Shown: in pieces, positions 36,486 through 45,285 of the stretch
Numbering within the stretch: position 1 is the stretch's first letter
How the letters are laid out: every line of letters begins with the position of its first letter
Source: Novosphingobium sp. B 225
Lineage (GTDB): Bacteria; Pseudomonadota; Alphaproteobacteria; Sphingomonadales; Sphingomonadaceae
Length of the DNA: 64,000 nt
Assembly (NCBI RefSeq): GCF_002198665.1
Contig: NZ_MWLM01000064.1
Location: forward strand, 112,190-176,189
Direction of reading: 5' to 3'
Notes under the pieces: generated by a model
What the model was told of the DNA's origin: nothing
What the model saw: the letters and a program-made list of their open reading frames with translations, nothing else
Database searches by the model: none
Made by a program: the position numbers and the translations under genes

Positions 36486-36529
36486 CCGGTATTCTAACTG
36501 CTGCGGTACCGGGTTAGCCCCGGATCCGG

Positions 36530-39001
36530 TCAGTAGTTGAAGTTGAACCGCAAGCCGATGGTCCGCGGACGGATCGTCGATTGCAGGTTGATGTTATCAC
36601 TGTTCGAAATGTAGCTGACGGCGCGCTTGTCCGTCAGGTTGGTAGCGAACAGTTCGGCGCTCCAGCCATCGCGCTTGAACCCGGCCGAAGCATCGAACTG
36701 GGCATAGCCGGGCAGCTTGAAGTTCTGCGGCTTGATCGTCGATGTCCACGAAGTACCGACGAACTGACCGCCCACCTGACCAAAGAAGGTCGTGCCGGTT
36801 GATGCTTCATGCTCATAGCGCATGCGCAGACCGCCCTGCCAGTGTGGAGCCAGCGCCAGCGGGCTGCCCAGCGGCATGAAGGTCAGATCAAGCGGACCAC
36901 CGCCGGTCTTCGCACGGAAGTCTGCCGGGGTGCTGGCATAGTCTGTCAGTTCCGAATCGTTGTAGGCCAGGTTGCCGGTGATCGTCAGTTCCTGCGTGGC
37001 GCGCCAGACGAGGTCGGTGGTAACCCCCTTGACCCGCGCGTTCGGCCCGTTGAGCACGAAAGTGGAGTTGCTGATCGACGGTGCATAGATCGACACCGGA
37101 ATGCCGGTCCAGTCGATCAGGAAGGCCGAACCGTTCCAGCGCAGACGGTTGTTGGCGAACTGCAGCTTCCAGCCCACTTCGTAGTTCTTCACGCTATCAG
37201 ACTGATAGGTGTAGGGAATCGGGAACTTTGGATCGCGGCTGGGCCCGCCGCGACGGTTGAACCCGCCCGGGCGATAGCCTTCCGAGAAGGTGGCGTAGAA
37301 CAGCATGTCGGTGTTCGGCTTGTAGCTCAGCGTCACCTTGGGCGTGGTGCCCTTTTCGTGGCTCGGGCTCTTGCCGGCCAGCGAAATGCCATAGTTGCCA
37401 CTGCCGCAGGGATGACCGTTGGGCAGTACGCTGGCCTTTGTGCTGAAGTGGCCACCGCAGTTGACCGAACCGCGCAGCGAGACTTCCTGGTTGTACCAGC
37501 GGATCCCGGCAGTCAGCGTCAGCTTGTCGGTAATGTCGAAGCTGCCTTCGCCGAACAGCGCGAACTGGCTTTCACCGCGTTCAGCGTCGTTGAAGTAGAC
37601 CCCGCCATCCGGACGGATGTAGTTGGTGATCCGGTCGGTGCCGCCCGGATACTGGCCCTTGTAACCCTGCACCGCCGCGCCTTCATAGTACCAGACGTTG
37701 TCGGCGAAGACCTTCGACCGGTCATAATAGACCCCGGCCTGCACGCGCAGACGCTTGTCCGACGGGGTGGCGATCCGGAATTCCTGCGAGAACCGGTTCG
37801 ACCGCGACTTGTCGATATGGGTCATCCGCGGCGTGGCGCAGGTGGCATAGCCCGGATAGGAGCAGATGTAATAAGGCGCGAACGGGCCGACGGCGGAATA
37901 GCGGGTATAGTCGAACTTCTGGTCGACCTTCCGGTCCAGATAGGAGCCGGTATAGACCAGATCGAGCCCGCCCAGCTTGCCTTCGACCGACCACTGCAGC
38001 TGGTTGAATTCATCGTGGTTGGTATCGGGCGAGAAGCGCATCACCTTGAGATCGCCCAACGTCGGGTCGAACTGGAACACGCCTTCGGCTTCGAGCACCT
38101 GGTACATGTCCTGAACGGTCACCGTCCAGTCCGGCGCCGGCGACCAGCGCATCGAAACACGCCCGCCGGTGTAGGTGGCGGGGTTGAAATCGTTGCGGGC
38201 ATAGGCGGCGTTGTTGATCGTCGGCCGGGTCGCGGTGGCAGGCAGGGCAAAGGCCACGGTGCCATCGGCGTTGCGGCCGATCAGTGGCATCTGGAACGTG
38301 CCATAGACGTTGTCGATAAAGCCACCCTGGCGGTCAACAAAGGCTGTGGCACGGATCGCCAGCTTGTCTTCGATGATCGGGATGTTGATATAGCCATTGG
38401 CCGAACCGCTATAGGCATGGCCCGGCGTGGTAGCCCCGCTCAGCGAGACGCCGGCCTGAAACTTCGACAGGTTCGGCTTGTTGGTGATATAGCGGATCGC
38501 CCCGCCTTCCGCGCTCGCGCCAAACAGCGTGCCCTGCGGACCTTCCAGTACTTCGACGCGTTCAAGGTCGGTCACGTAGACGTCAAGGTTGCGTCCCGGA
38601 ACGGCCACCGACGCATCGTCAAGGTAGATAGCGACGTTCGGGCTGGCTCCGGCCACCGCCGAGGTCTGGATTGCTACCTGTGAAAGCGACAGGCCGCGAA
38701 TCGACACCGTCTTCTGCCCCGGACCGCGTCCACCTGCGTGAACCTGCGGCAATTCAGTCAGCAGCTGGTCAAAGCTGGTGATCCCGCGCTCGGTGAGCTG
38801 ATCGCCGCCAAGTGCCTGGACGGTGATCGCCACGTCCTGCATCTTTTCGGCGCGACGCGATGCGGTGACGACGATGTCGGCAATGCCGCCATTGTCCGAT
38901 TCCGCAGCGTCAGCCGCAGCGTCCTGCGCCAAAGCCTGGGTCCCGGACATGCCGATCAGCATGCCGGTGATTGCTGTCGAAAGCAGCAAATGTCGCTTCA
39001 T
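36530..39001 (-). CDS. TonB-dependent outer-membrane receptor
   Basis: This 823-residue protein has a signal peptide ending ALAQ, a TonB-box region (GGIADIVVTASRRAEKMQDV), a plug domain (about 60-170; VEVLEGPQGTLFGASAEGGAIRYIT) and a 22-strand barrel ending in a C-terminal aromatic (RFNFNY). It takes a substrate into the periplasm using TonB energy. No N-terminal signalling extension is present, so it is not part of a sigma/anti-sigma cascade. It diverges from the thioesterase-CaiA-CaiD operon over a gap rich in palindromes, which suggests a cargo linked to quaternary amines; this is inference. A GGGAGG ribosome site supports the start. Confidence 0.92.
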   Translation of the reverse strand: MKRHLLLSTAITGMLIGMSGTQALAQDAAADAAESDNGGIADIVVTASRRAEKMQDVAITVQALGGDQLTERGITSFDQLLTELPQVHAGGRGPGQKTVSIRGLSLSQVAIQTSAVAGASPNVAIYLDDASVAVPGRNLDVYVTDLERVEVLEGPQGTLFGASAEGGAIRYITNKPNLSKFQAGVSLSGATTPGHAYSGSANGYINIPIIEDKLAIRATAFVDRQGGFIDNVYGTFQMPLIGRNADGTVAFALPATATRPTINNAAYARNDFNPATYTGGRVSMRWSPAPDWTVTVQDMYQVLEAEGVFQFDPTLGDLKVMRFSPDTNHDEFNQLQWSVEGKLGGLDLVYTGSYLDRKVDQKFDYTRYSAVGPFAPYYICSYPGYATCATPRMTHIDKSRSNRFSQEFRIATPSDKRLRVQAGVYYDRSKVFADNVWYYEGAAVQGYKGQYPGGTDRITNYIRPDGGVYFNDAERGESQFALFGEGSFDITDKLTLTAGIRWYNQEVSLRGSVNCGGHFSTKASVLPNGHPCGSGNYGISLAGKSPSHEKGTTPKVTLSYKPNTDMLFYATFSEGYRPGGFNRRGGPSRDPKFPIPYTYQSDSVKNYEVGWKLQFANNRLRWNGSAFLIDWTGIPVSIYAPSISNSTFVLNGPNARVKGVTTDLVWRATQELTITGNLAYNDSELTDYASTPADFRAKTGGGPLDLTFMPLGSPLALAPHWQGGLRMRYEHEASTGTTFFGQVGGQFVGTSWTSTIKPQNFKLPGYAQFDASAGFKRDGWSAELFATNLTDKRAVSYISNSDNINLQSTIRPRTIGLRFNFNY

Positions 39002-39116
39002 GTAAGCCTCCCTGTTCGTTGTCCGCCAGCGTGCGCCGACTGGACGGTTGAAACGTCATGCCAACGCAGATCCTCAAAATTCTGCGTGGGCGAGGTATGG
39101 CCGGTAACAGACCAAG

Positions 39117-39176
39117 GTTGCCCAATTGTGGCAACTCAATACCTTCTGAAATGACGTTGGCACCCTGTGGTGGCAA
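39117..39176. promoter_or_regulatory. Two GTTGCC/GGCAAC-type inverted repeats in the divergent gap
   Basis: GTTGCC-N7-GGCAAC (39117-39135) has perfect 6-base arms. A related site TTGGCACC-N4-GGTGGCAA (39157-39176) pairs 7 of 8. In addition, GTGGCAACTCAAT at 39128 is repeated as GTGGCAAGTCAAT at 39170, exactly 42 bases away, four turns of the helix. The region lies between a TonB receptor gene and the thioesterase-caiD operon, so a regulator binding there could control both. Confidence 0.45.
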
Positions 39177-39195
39177 GTCAATCTGCAATGCCGCT

Positions 39196-39212
39196 CATTA
39201 GGGGCAGTAATG
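39196..39212. promoter_or_regulatory. CATTA-N7-TAATG palindrome, copy 1
   Basis: CATTA (39196-39200), seven bases, TAATG (39208-39212). A further CATTA half-site follows at 39218-39222. The same arms and spacer length occur upstream of the betI-betB fusion at 58133-58149. Both copies lie in a divergent gap between a TonB receptor and a catabolic operon. A TetR-family (BetI-type) operator would have this symmetry. Confidence 0.5.
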
Positions 39213-39301
39213 GGTAGCATTAGTTGCTTGGGTCACCGGACCTGCGCTTGCCAAGCCCGCGCCCGGGAATGCAAGCAGCGCGCGGTTTTGCGGAGCTGAC
39301 G

Positions 39302-39877
39302 ATGGGAACCGGAACGGACAGCGCTGAGGTTGCGGAACACGGGTTTCGCACTCCTTTGGAAGGGGTCGCGGCGGCGGCGTGGAATGCGGCTGCAGCTGTG
39401 CCTGCGCCATTGCGCCTGATCAGCCCGACGGTGCCGGCCGAATGGGTCGATTACAACGGGCATATGAGCGAAAGCTGCTATCTGCTCGCCTTCGGGGACC
39501 AGTCTGATGCCTTCTTCCGTTTCATCGGCATTGATGAAGCCTACCGGGCGGCGGGGCATTCGCTGTTTACCGTCCAGACGATGATCTTCAATCTGGCCGA
39601 AGCGCATCTGGGCGACCGGTTGAACCTGTCGCTCCAGCTTCTCGATGCCGACGACAGGCGGCTGCACATCTTCCATGCGATGCACAATGCGGATAGCGGC
39701 GAATTGCTCGCTACGGGCGAACAGATGCTGGTGCATGTCGATCTGGCGGCAGGCCGGTCCGCGCCGATGCCGCCAGAGCTCCACGCCCGCGTCAAGGCGG
39801 TGCTGGCAGCCCATGCGGCGCTGCCGGTCCCGGCCCAGGCGGGCCGCAATATCGCGATCAGGCGGGAACCCCGATAA
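39302..39877 (+). CDS. Hot-dog thioesterase related to betainyl-CoA thioesterase
   Basis: The 191-residue protein has a short arm and then a single 4HBT-type hot-dog domain (PAEWVDYNGHMSESCYLLAFGDQSDAFFRFIGI to EQMLVHVDLAAGR) that reads like the C-terminal domain of the cdhA-cdhB fusion. It should split a CoA ester of a trimethylammonium acid. As first gene before a CaiA-like, ligase and CaiD set, carnitinyl-CoA is a sensible substrate; betainyl-CoA is the alternative. I start at the ATG at 39302, six bases after GGAG. The stop and next start overlap as TAATG. Confidence 0.82.
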   Translation: MGTGTDSAEVAEHGFRTPLEGVAAAAWNAAAAVPAPLRLISPTVPAEWVDYNGHMSESCYLLAFGDQSDAFFRFIGIDEAYRAAGHSLFTVQTMIFNLAEAHLGDRLNLSLQLLDADDRRLHIFHAMHNADSGELLATGEQMLVHVDLAAGRSAPMPPELHARVKAVLAAHAALPVPAQAGRNIAIRREPR

Positions 39878-41028
39878 TGGACTTTGCCCTCTCCTCCGAA
39901 CAGCAGATGCTGGTCGAAACCGTCCGCAAATTCGTCGAGGCGGAGCTCTATCCGCACGAAGTGCTGGTTGAACGGGCCGACGATATTCCCGCCGATCTGG
40001 CCGAGGACATTCGCCGCAAGGCGATCGAGCTGGGGCTCTATGCCGTCAACATGCCGGCCGAACTGGGCGGCGGCGGATTGGGCACATTCAACACCACCCT
40101 GATGGAGCGCGAACTGGGGAGGGCGAGCTATGGCCTGCAGATGCTGGTTGCGCGGCCCAGCAACATTCTGCGCGGCTGTGCAGAAGGGCAGATAGAGGAA
40201 TATCTGCTCCCAACGATCCGGGGCCTCCGTCACGATTGCCTGGCCATGACCGAACCCGATGCCGGGTCGGATGTCCGCTCGATGCGCACTTTCGCAAAGC
40301 GTGACGGCGGCGATTTCGTGATCAACGGGACCAAACATTTCATCAGCCACGCCGATATGGCCGACTACGTGATCCTCTGTGCAGCAACCGGTGAGCTGGG
40401 CGGCGGGAAACGTTCGATCAGCTGCTTTCTGGTCGATTTCGACACACCCGGTCTGACCCGCCGCAGGGGGCCGAAATGCGTCAGTCATCGCGGTTACCAC
40501 CAGTGCGAACTGGTGTTCGAAGATTGCCGAATTCCGGCCCGTAATCTGCTGGGGGAGTTGGATAAAGGCTTTGATCTGATGGGCCAATGGCTTGGCTCGA
40601 CCCGGCTTCAGGTTGCCACCACCTCGGTCGGGCGGGGGCAGCGTGTACTGGAAATGGCCAGCCAGTGGGCGGCTACCCGCAAACAATTCGGCCAGGCGAT
40701 TGGCAAGTTTCAGGGCACGGGCTTCAAGCTGGCGGACATGAAGACAGAGCTGGAAGCCGCAGAACTCTTGACGCTGCGCGCGGCGTGGAAAGACGATCAG
40801 GGCTGCATGACCGATACCGATGCAGCCATGGCCAAACTGTTTGCTTCGGAAGCCCTGGCGCGGATCACCGACAATGCCTTGCAGATCTTCGGGGGTATGG
40901 GTCTGATGGATGAATTGCCGATCGAACGGTTCTGGCGCGATGCCCGGGTGGAACGGATCTGGGACGGGACCAGCGAAATTCAGCGCCACATCATCAGCCG
41001 CGCACTGCTGCGCCCGCTCGAAGCATGA
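39877..41028 (+). CDS. Acyl-CoA dehydrogenase, gamma-butyrobetainyl-CoA type (CaiA-like)
   Basis: The flavoprotein of 383 residues has normal acyl-CoA dehydrogenase domains: helical N-terminus, CLAMTEPDAGSDVRSM and FVINGTKHFISHADMADY in the middle beta domain, and QFGQAIGKFQG plus LQIFGGMGLM in the C-terminal helices. At the usual catalytic-glutamate position the sequence reads RIWDGTSEIQR, so an Asp stands where YEGT would be expected. It probably oxidises gamma-butyrobetainyl-CoA to crotonobetainyl-CoA (the reverse of CaiA) because caiD lies in the same operon. It is coupled to both neighbours by overlaps of one and four bases. Confidence 0.82.
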   Translation: MDFALSSEQQMLVETVRKFVEAELYPHEVLVERADDIPADLAEDIRRKAIELGLYAVNMPAELGGGGLGTFNTTLMERELGRASYGLQMLVARPSNILRGCAEGQIEEYLLPTIRGLRHDCLAMTEPDAGSDVRSMRTFAKRDGGDFVINGTKHFISHADMADYVILCAATGELGGGKRSISCFLVDFDTPGLTRRRGPKCVSHRGYHQCELVFEDCRIPARNLLGELDKGFDLMGQWLGSTRLQVATTSVGRGQRVLEMASQWAATRKQFGQAIGKFQGTGFKLADMKTELEAAELLTLRAAWKDDQGCMTDTDAAMAKLFASEALARITDNALQIFGGMGLMDELPIERFWRDARVERIWDGTSEIQRHIISRALLRPLEA

Positions 41029-43109
41029 GCAAGCCTGTGCTTGGCCGCCTGCTGCGGCCACGCTCGATTGCCTTTGTCGGCGGCAAGGCCGCAGAAGAAG
41101 CAGTGCGGCAAAGCGTGGCATTCGGGTTTGATGGCGCGATCTGGCCGGTCAATCCCCGGCGCGAAAGCATGGCGGGCGTGCCGTGCGTGCCCGATCTGGC
41201 TGCGCTGCCACAGGCTCCGGACGCCGTGTTCCTGGCTGCGCCTGCAGATCCCAGCATTGCTCTTGCTGCAGAGCTGGCCAACATCGGCGCGGGCGGGGCG
41301 ATCTGCTATGCCTCTGACTTTGCCGAAGCCGGTGAACACGGGCGGCAGCGCCAGACAGACCTGTTGGCGGCCGCCGCCGGCATGCCGCTGATCGGGCCCA
41401 ATTGCTACGGTATGCTCAACGCATTTGACCGGGTGGCGCTGTGGCCGGATCAGCATGGCTGTTTGCCGATTGCCGCCGGGCGCGGGGTGGCAATCATCAG
41501 CCAGAGCGGCAATCTGGCACTCAATTTCACCATGCAGGCGCGCGGATTGCCGATCGGCTACGTCATCAGCGTCGGTAACTGCGCCGATGTGACCCCGGCC
41601 GATCTGATCGAGGCGCTGATCGAAGACCCCCGGGTCAGCGCGATCGGCCTGCATCTGGAAGGGCTGGGTTCGGTCGCCCGCTTTTCGGCGGCTTGCTGCG
41701 CCGCCCGCGCTGCCGGAGTGCCGCTCGTGGCGCTCAAGACCGGTTCCTCTGCCAAAGGGGCTGTGCTGACCATGTCGCACACCAGCTCGCTCGCCGGGGC
41801 CGATGCGCTGTGTGATGCACTATTCGCGCGCTATGGCGTGGCCCGCGCGCACGATCCCGCGACTTTCCTCGAAACGCTGAAGCTGCTACACATTGCCGGG
41901 CCGCTTGCGGGCGGGCGGATCACCAGCGCGAGTTGTTCGGGCGGCGAAGCTTCGCTGACTGCGGATCTGGCTGAGCGTTGCGGGCTGGAAACGCCGGACT
42001 TTCCGTCTGCCACGCAGGCCCGGCTCGAAGTGGTGCTGGGGGACCGGGTGCAGGTTGCCAACCCGCTGGATTACCACACCTATATCTGGGGCGATCTGCC
42101 TGCCCAAACCGCCTGTTTTGCCGGAATGATCGATGCGGGGTTCGAAGCATCGATCCTGATCCTGGATTTCCCGCGCGCTGATCGCTGCGTGCCGATGGAT
42201 TGGGAGACTACGCTGGACGCCTTTATCGCCGCGCACTGCGCCGCGCCGCCTGCGCCGGGCACGGTGCGGATGGTGGTCAGCTCGCTGGGTGAGAACCTGC
42301 CTGAAGCGGTCGCGATGCGCCTGCTGGAACCGGGAATTGCCCCGGTCGCCGGGCTGGGCACCGCGCTGCAGGCCGTGGCCGCAGCGGCGCGGATCGGCGC
42401 GGTTTGGGCTCAGCCGGTTCCGTCCCCGCTGCCGCAGTTGCCGGTGCAGGCTTTGGGCGATCCGGTGGTCTGGGATGAAGTGCGCAGCAAGGCTGCACTG
42501 GCGGCGGCAGGCCTGACCGTTCCGCGCGGCAAGTTGCTCCACCCGGCCGAATTGGAGGCTTTATGCGGCGATGAACAGTCCAGCCTGCCTGCGCCTTTTC
42601 CCTTGGTGCTGAAAGCGGTTGGCAGCGATTTGGCCCACAAGACCGAGCTGGGCGGGGTGGCGCTGCGGATCACCTCGCGCACCGAGCTCCTCAACGCAGC
42701 ACAGCGGATGGCCGGGCTATCAGACACCTTCCTGGTCGAGGAAATGGTCAGCGAGGCGATTGCCGAATTGATCGTCGGCATCGGACGCGACCCGCAGTTC
42801 GGTCTGTTCCTCACCCTGGGGGCAGGAGGCATCTTTGTCGAACTGCTGCGCCAGGTGGAACAGGTCCTGCTCCCTGCCAGCAGTGCAGAAATTGCCGCCG
42901 CGCTGGCCCGCCTGCCGCTTGACGCGGTGCTGACCGGCTATCGCGGCCGGCCGGGCTGCGACATGGTGGCGCTGCTTTCCGCCATCGAAGCCATTGCCGC
43001 ATTTGCCATGGCGCACGCCGATTGTCTGGAAGAGCTGGACGTCAATCCCTTGCTGGCTTTGCCTGCGGGGGCCATGGCGGTTGATGCGCTGATCAGGATC
43101 AAGGAATAG
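41025..43109 (+). CDS. NDP-forming acyl-CoA synthetase (acetate-CoA ligase family)
   Basis: The 694-residue protein fuses all parts of an ADP-forming CoA ligase: a CoA-binding Rossmann domain (1-130), succinyl-CoA-ligase-like domains with [12 protein letters not shown] and the phospho-histidine loop [15 protein letters not shown] (His252), and a C-terminal ATP-grasp domain (about 485-690; [23 protein letters not shown]). It activates a carboxylate to its CoA ester with ATP. Within a caiA/caiD-like operon it likely replaces CaiC/CaiB by charging gamma-butyrobetaine, crotonobetaine or carnitine. That substrate is inferred. It overlaps the dehydrogenase gene (ATGA) and is five bases from caiD. 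Confidence 0.85.
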   Translation: MSKPVLGRLLRPRSIAFVGGKAAEEAVRQSVAFGFDGAIWPVNPRRESMAGVPCVPDLAALPQAPDAVFLAAPADPSIALAAELANIGAGGAICYASDFAEAGEHGRQRQTDLLAAAAGMPLIGPNCYGMLNAFDRVALWPDQHGCLPIAAGRGVAIISQSGNLALNFTMQARGLPIGYVISVGNCADVTPADLIEALIEDPRVSAIGLHLEGLGSVARFSAACCAARAAGVPLVALKTGSSAKGAVLTMSHTSSLAGADALCDALFARYGVARAHDPATFLETLKLLHIAGPLAGGRITSASCSGGEASLTADLAERCGLETPDFPSATQARLEVVLGDRVQVANPLDYHTYIWGDLPAQTACFAGMIDAGFEASILILDFPRADRCVPMDWETTLDAFIAAHCAAPPAPGTVRMVVSSLGENLPEAVAMRLLEPGIAPVAGLGTALQAVAAAARIGAVWAQPVPSPLPQLPVQALGDPVVWDEVRSKAALAAAGLTVPRGKLLHPAELEALCGDEQSSLPAPFPLVLKAVGSDLAHKTELGGVALRITSRTELLNAAQRMAGLSDTFLVEEMVSEAIAELIVGIGRDPQFGLFLTLGAGGIFVELLRQVEQVLLPASSAEIAAALARLPLDAVLTGYRGRPGCDMVALLSAIEAIAAFAMAHADCLEELDVNPLLALPAGAMAVDALIRIKE

Positions 43110-43114
43110 CCCGC

Positions 43115-43894
43115 ATGTCTGCCGTCTCACTCGCACGCCATGGCGAAATTCTGGTCATTACGCTTGATCGACCCAAGGCCAATGCCATCGATGTGGCAAC
43201 CAGTCTGCAACTCTACGCAGCATTCAGGGCACTGAATGATGATCCGGCACTGCGGGTGGGGATCGTAACCGGGACCGGGCGGTTCTTTTCCGCCGGTTGG
43301 GATCTCAATGCCGCGAATGAGGGTGAGGCAGCCGATGCCGATCACGGGCCGGGCGGTTTCGCCGGGCTGACCGAATACTTTGACCTGACCAAGCCGGTGA
43401 TCGCGGCCGTCAACGGGCTGGCCGTGGGGGGCGGGTTTGAACTGGCCCTGGCGGCGGATCTGATCGTGGCGAGCACGCAGGCGCGGTTCTGGTTGCCGGA
43501 AGTGCAACTGGGCATACTGCCGGATTCGGGCGGCTTGCTGCGCCTGCCCAAAGTTCTGCCTGCCGCACTGGCGCGCGAAATGATCCTGACCGGGCGGCGG
43601 CTTGAAGCGCAAGAGGCACTGGCCGCCGGGCTGGTCAGCCGGATTGTCCAGCCCGATGTGCTGCTGGACACGGCGCTGGACCTCGCGCGGGAGATTGCCA
43701 AGGGCGCTCCGCTCGCGATTCGCGCCGCGCGCGAGATCCTTCGCGCGACCGAAGGGCTGGAAGTGGCGGCGGCCTATCGCACGATGCGCAGCGGGTCGAT
43801 CCCCAGCTACAGCGCGATGCTCGATTCCGAAGACGCATTAGAAGGCCCGCGCGCCTTTGCCGAGGGGCGGACACCGCACTGGCAAGGGCGCTAG
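43115..43894 (+). CDS. caiD: Carnitinyl-CoA dehydratase / crotonobetainyl-CoA hydratase
   Basis: The crotonase of 259 residues is very close to E. coli CaiD along its whole length: [30 protein letters not shown] followed by [28 protein letters not shown] with Glu109, [20 protein letters not shown] with Glu129, and the [13 protein letters not shown] end. It interconverts crotonobetainyl-CoA and L-carnitinyl-CoA. The match is specific enough to use the symbol. In this aerobic setting it should run toward carnitine, feeding the cdh enzymes. It is the last gene of a four-gene operon and converges with the dioxygenase gene. Confidence 0.93.
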   Translation: MSAVSLARHGEILVITLDRPKANAIDVATSLQLYAAFRALNDDPALRVGIVTGTGRFFSAGWDLNAANEGEAADADHGPGGFAGLTEYFDLTKPVIAAVNGLAVGGGFELALAADLIVASTQARFWLPEVQLGILPDSGGLLRLPKVLPAALAREMILTGRRLEAQEALAAGLVSRIVQPDVLLDTALDLAREIAKGAPLAIRAAREILRATEGLEVAAAYRTMRSGSIPSYSAMLDSEDALEGPRAFAEGRTPHWQGR

Positions 43895-43904
43895 GTGAGC
43901 AGGA

Positions 43905-43923
43905 GCCGGACTTTTGGACCGGC
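43905..43923. terminator. Weak hairpin between caiD and the dioxygenase gene
   Basis: GCCGG (43905-43909) pairs with CCGGC (43919-43923) around a nine-base loop in the 41-base gap between convergent genes. The stem is short and no T-tract follows, so this is only a possible terminator. Confidence 0.25.
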
Positions 43924-43935
43924 CCCTGCGCGGTT

Positions 43936-45042
43936 CTAACGCGCGAGCAGGCGCAAGCGCGAATTGAACTCGCCGCGATCGACGTAGCAGCCGTGCAGGT
44001 GCCGGAATCCGGTCGATGGATCGAACGCCTCACGTCCGTGCAGGATCCGGCGGTTGTCGAACACCACCATTTCGCCGGGTGCCAGTTTGAATTCAATCCG
44101 ATAGGCCGCGTCCCGGGTCTTCGTCATATAAGCACGGTAAGCCCGATAATAGTCTGGCATGATCTCTGCTGGCATATCGAATATCGCGGCAATATGCGCG
44201 TTATAGCGGATCTCGCTGAGTTCGCCTGACCGGTCGAGCGTGATGACCGGGGCCCGCACCCGGATGTCGGCAGTCTGATCGTGGAACCGGAAAGGGATTG
44301 GCACTTCGGCCAGCAGCTGGAACGCGGCGGGATCTTCGTCCCGCAAATCCTGGGCCAGGGCAAAACCATCAGCAAAGACAGAACCCCCGCCGCTTGATTC
44401 GTTGGCGATACAATGCAGAAACTGGAAGCCTGGCGGAACTTCCTGATTGGGCAGATCGGTGTGCAGGGGCAGCGCGACCGAAGTGTAGGCCAGATTGTTG
44501 GGATCGGGCATGCTGATCACTTCAAAGGTCGTGCCAAAATTGGTCTCACGCAGGAACCCGACCCGCTGCGCCACTTCAACCCCGGCGCCATGCCGGTCCT
44601 CGAGGCGATCGACGATCGACAGCCCGTAACTGGCGGTTTGCACCATCCAGTCACGCAATGCGCTATCGTCCGCCAGCACCGCGTCTGCATGGAAGCGCGG
44701 AATGCCAGCCGGGGTAAGGTTGGCATGCCAGAGCTGGGGGGTGATAGCGGCAGGATCGATGGCGGGCAGGCCGGGCTGATTGGCAGCGAGCAGTGTCAAC
44801 GGCATCAGGCTCACATGGCTGTCGGCATAGATCAGTCTGACATGCTCCCCCGAAATTTCCGCGGAAAGCAATTGCGGCGAGGGATCGAGCGAAAGCAGGT
44901 CAAGCAGGCGCTCGTGCGTTTGCGGATGCAGCCCGGCAGGGCAGTTGTCGCGCAACCAGATCGTGGGATAGGTCGTGCGCGAATTGTCCGTCCAGATCAC
45001 GCCAAGCGCGTCTGCACGGACCTCAAGTCCAGATACAGTCAT
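43936..45042 (-). CDS. Gamma-butyrobetaine dioxygenase-like (TauD/BBOX family)
   Basis: The protein of 368 residues has an N-terminal DUF971-like domain and a C-terminal Fe(II)/2-oxoglutarate oxygenase domain. The iron ligands are His194 and Asp196 in LPLHTDLPNQEVPPGFQFLHC and His335 in NRRILHGREAFD. Gamma-butyrobetaine hydroxylase makes L-carnitine with O2 and 2-oxoglutarate. The zinc-binding cysteines usual in the N-terminal domain are mostly missing: only RDNCPAGLHPQTHE is seen. I use the ATG at 45042, with a GGAAT ribosome site, since residues upstream look non-coding. It diverges from an MFS gene. Confidence 0.85.
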   Translation of the reverse strand: MTVSGLEVRADALGVIWTDNSRTTYPTIWLRDNCPAGLHPQTHERLLDLLSLDPSPQLLSAEISGEHVRLIYADSHVSLMPLTLLAANQPGLPAIDPAAITPQLWHANLTPAGIPRFHADAVLADDSALRDWMVQTASYGLSIVDRLEDRHGAGVEVAQRVGFLRETNFGTTFEVISMPDPNNLAYTSVALPLHTDLPNQEVPPGFQFLHCIANESSGGGSVFADGFALAQDLRDEDPAAFQLLAEVPIPFRFHDQTADIRVRAPVITLDRSGELSEIRYNAHIAAIFDMPAEIMPDYYRAYRAYMTKTRDAAYRIEFKLAPGEMVVFDNRRILHGREAFDPSTGFRHLHGCYVDRGEFNSRLRLLAR

Positions 45043-45285
45043 GGGAATTCCAGTGCGATTCAGGAATTTCGGGATGTGCGAAACAAGGATCAGCCGCGCG
45101 GCGGCGGCCACCACTGCTGGGTCTTGCCATAGGGCGCACCGCTGCCGCGCCGGCCAAGCCCAAAACTTTTGCAATCCAGATCCATCGGGCAGAGGCTAGA
45201 TCGCTTGGCCGGTCTCGACAAGGGGCGTTCTGGCGCGTTGCCAGACTGCCGAAATCATGCCATCCCGCTGCCGGGGAGAGACATT

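Noticed and set aside
36809..38683. A 624-codon open frame opposite the TonB receptor gene
   Set aside because: Antisense shadow of a receptor with signal peptide, plug and barrel on the minus strand.
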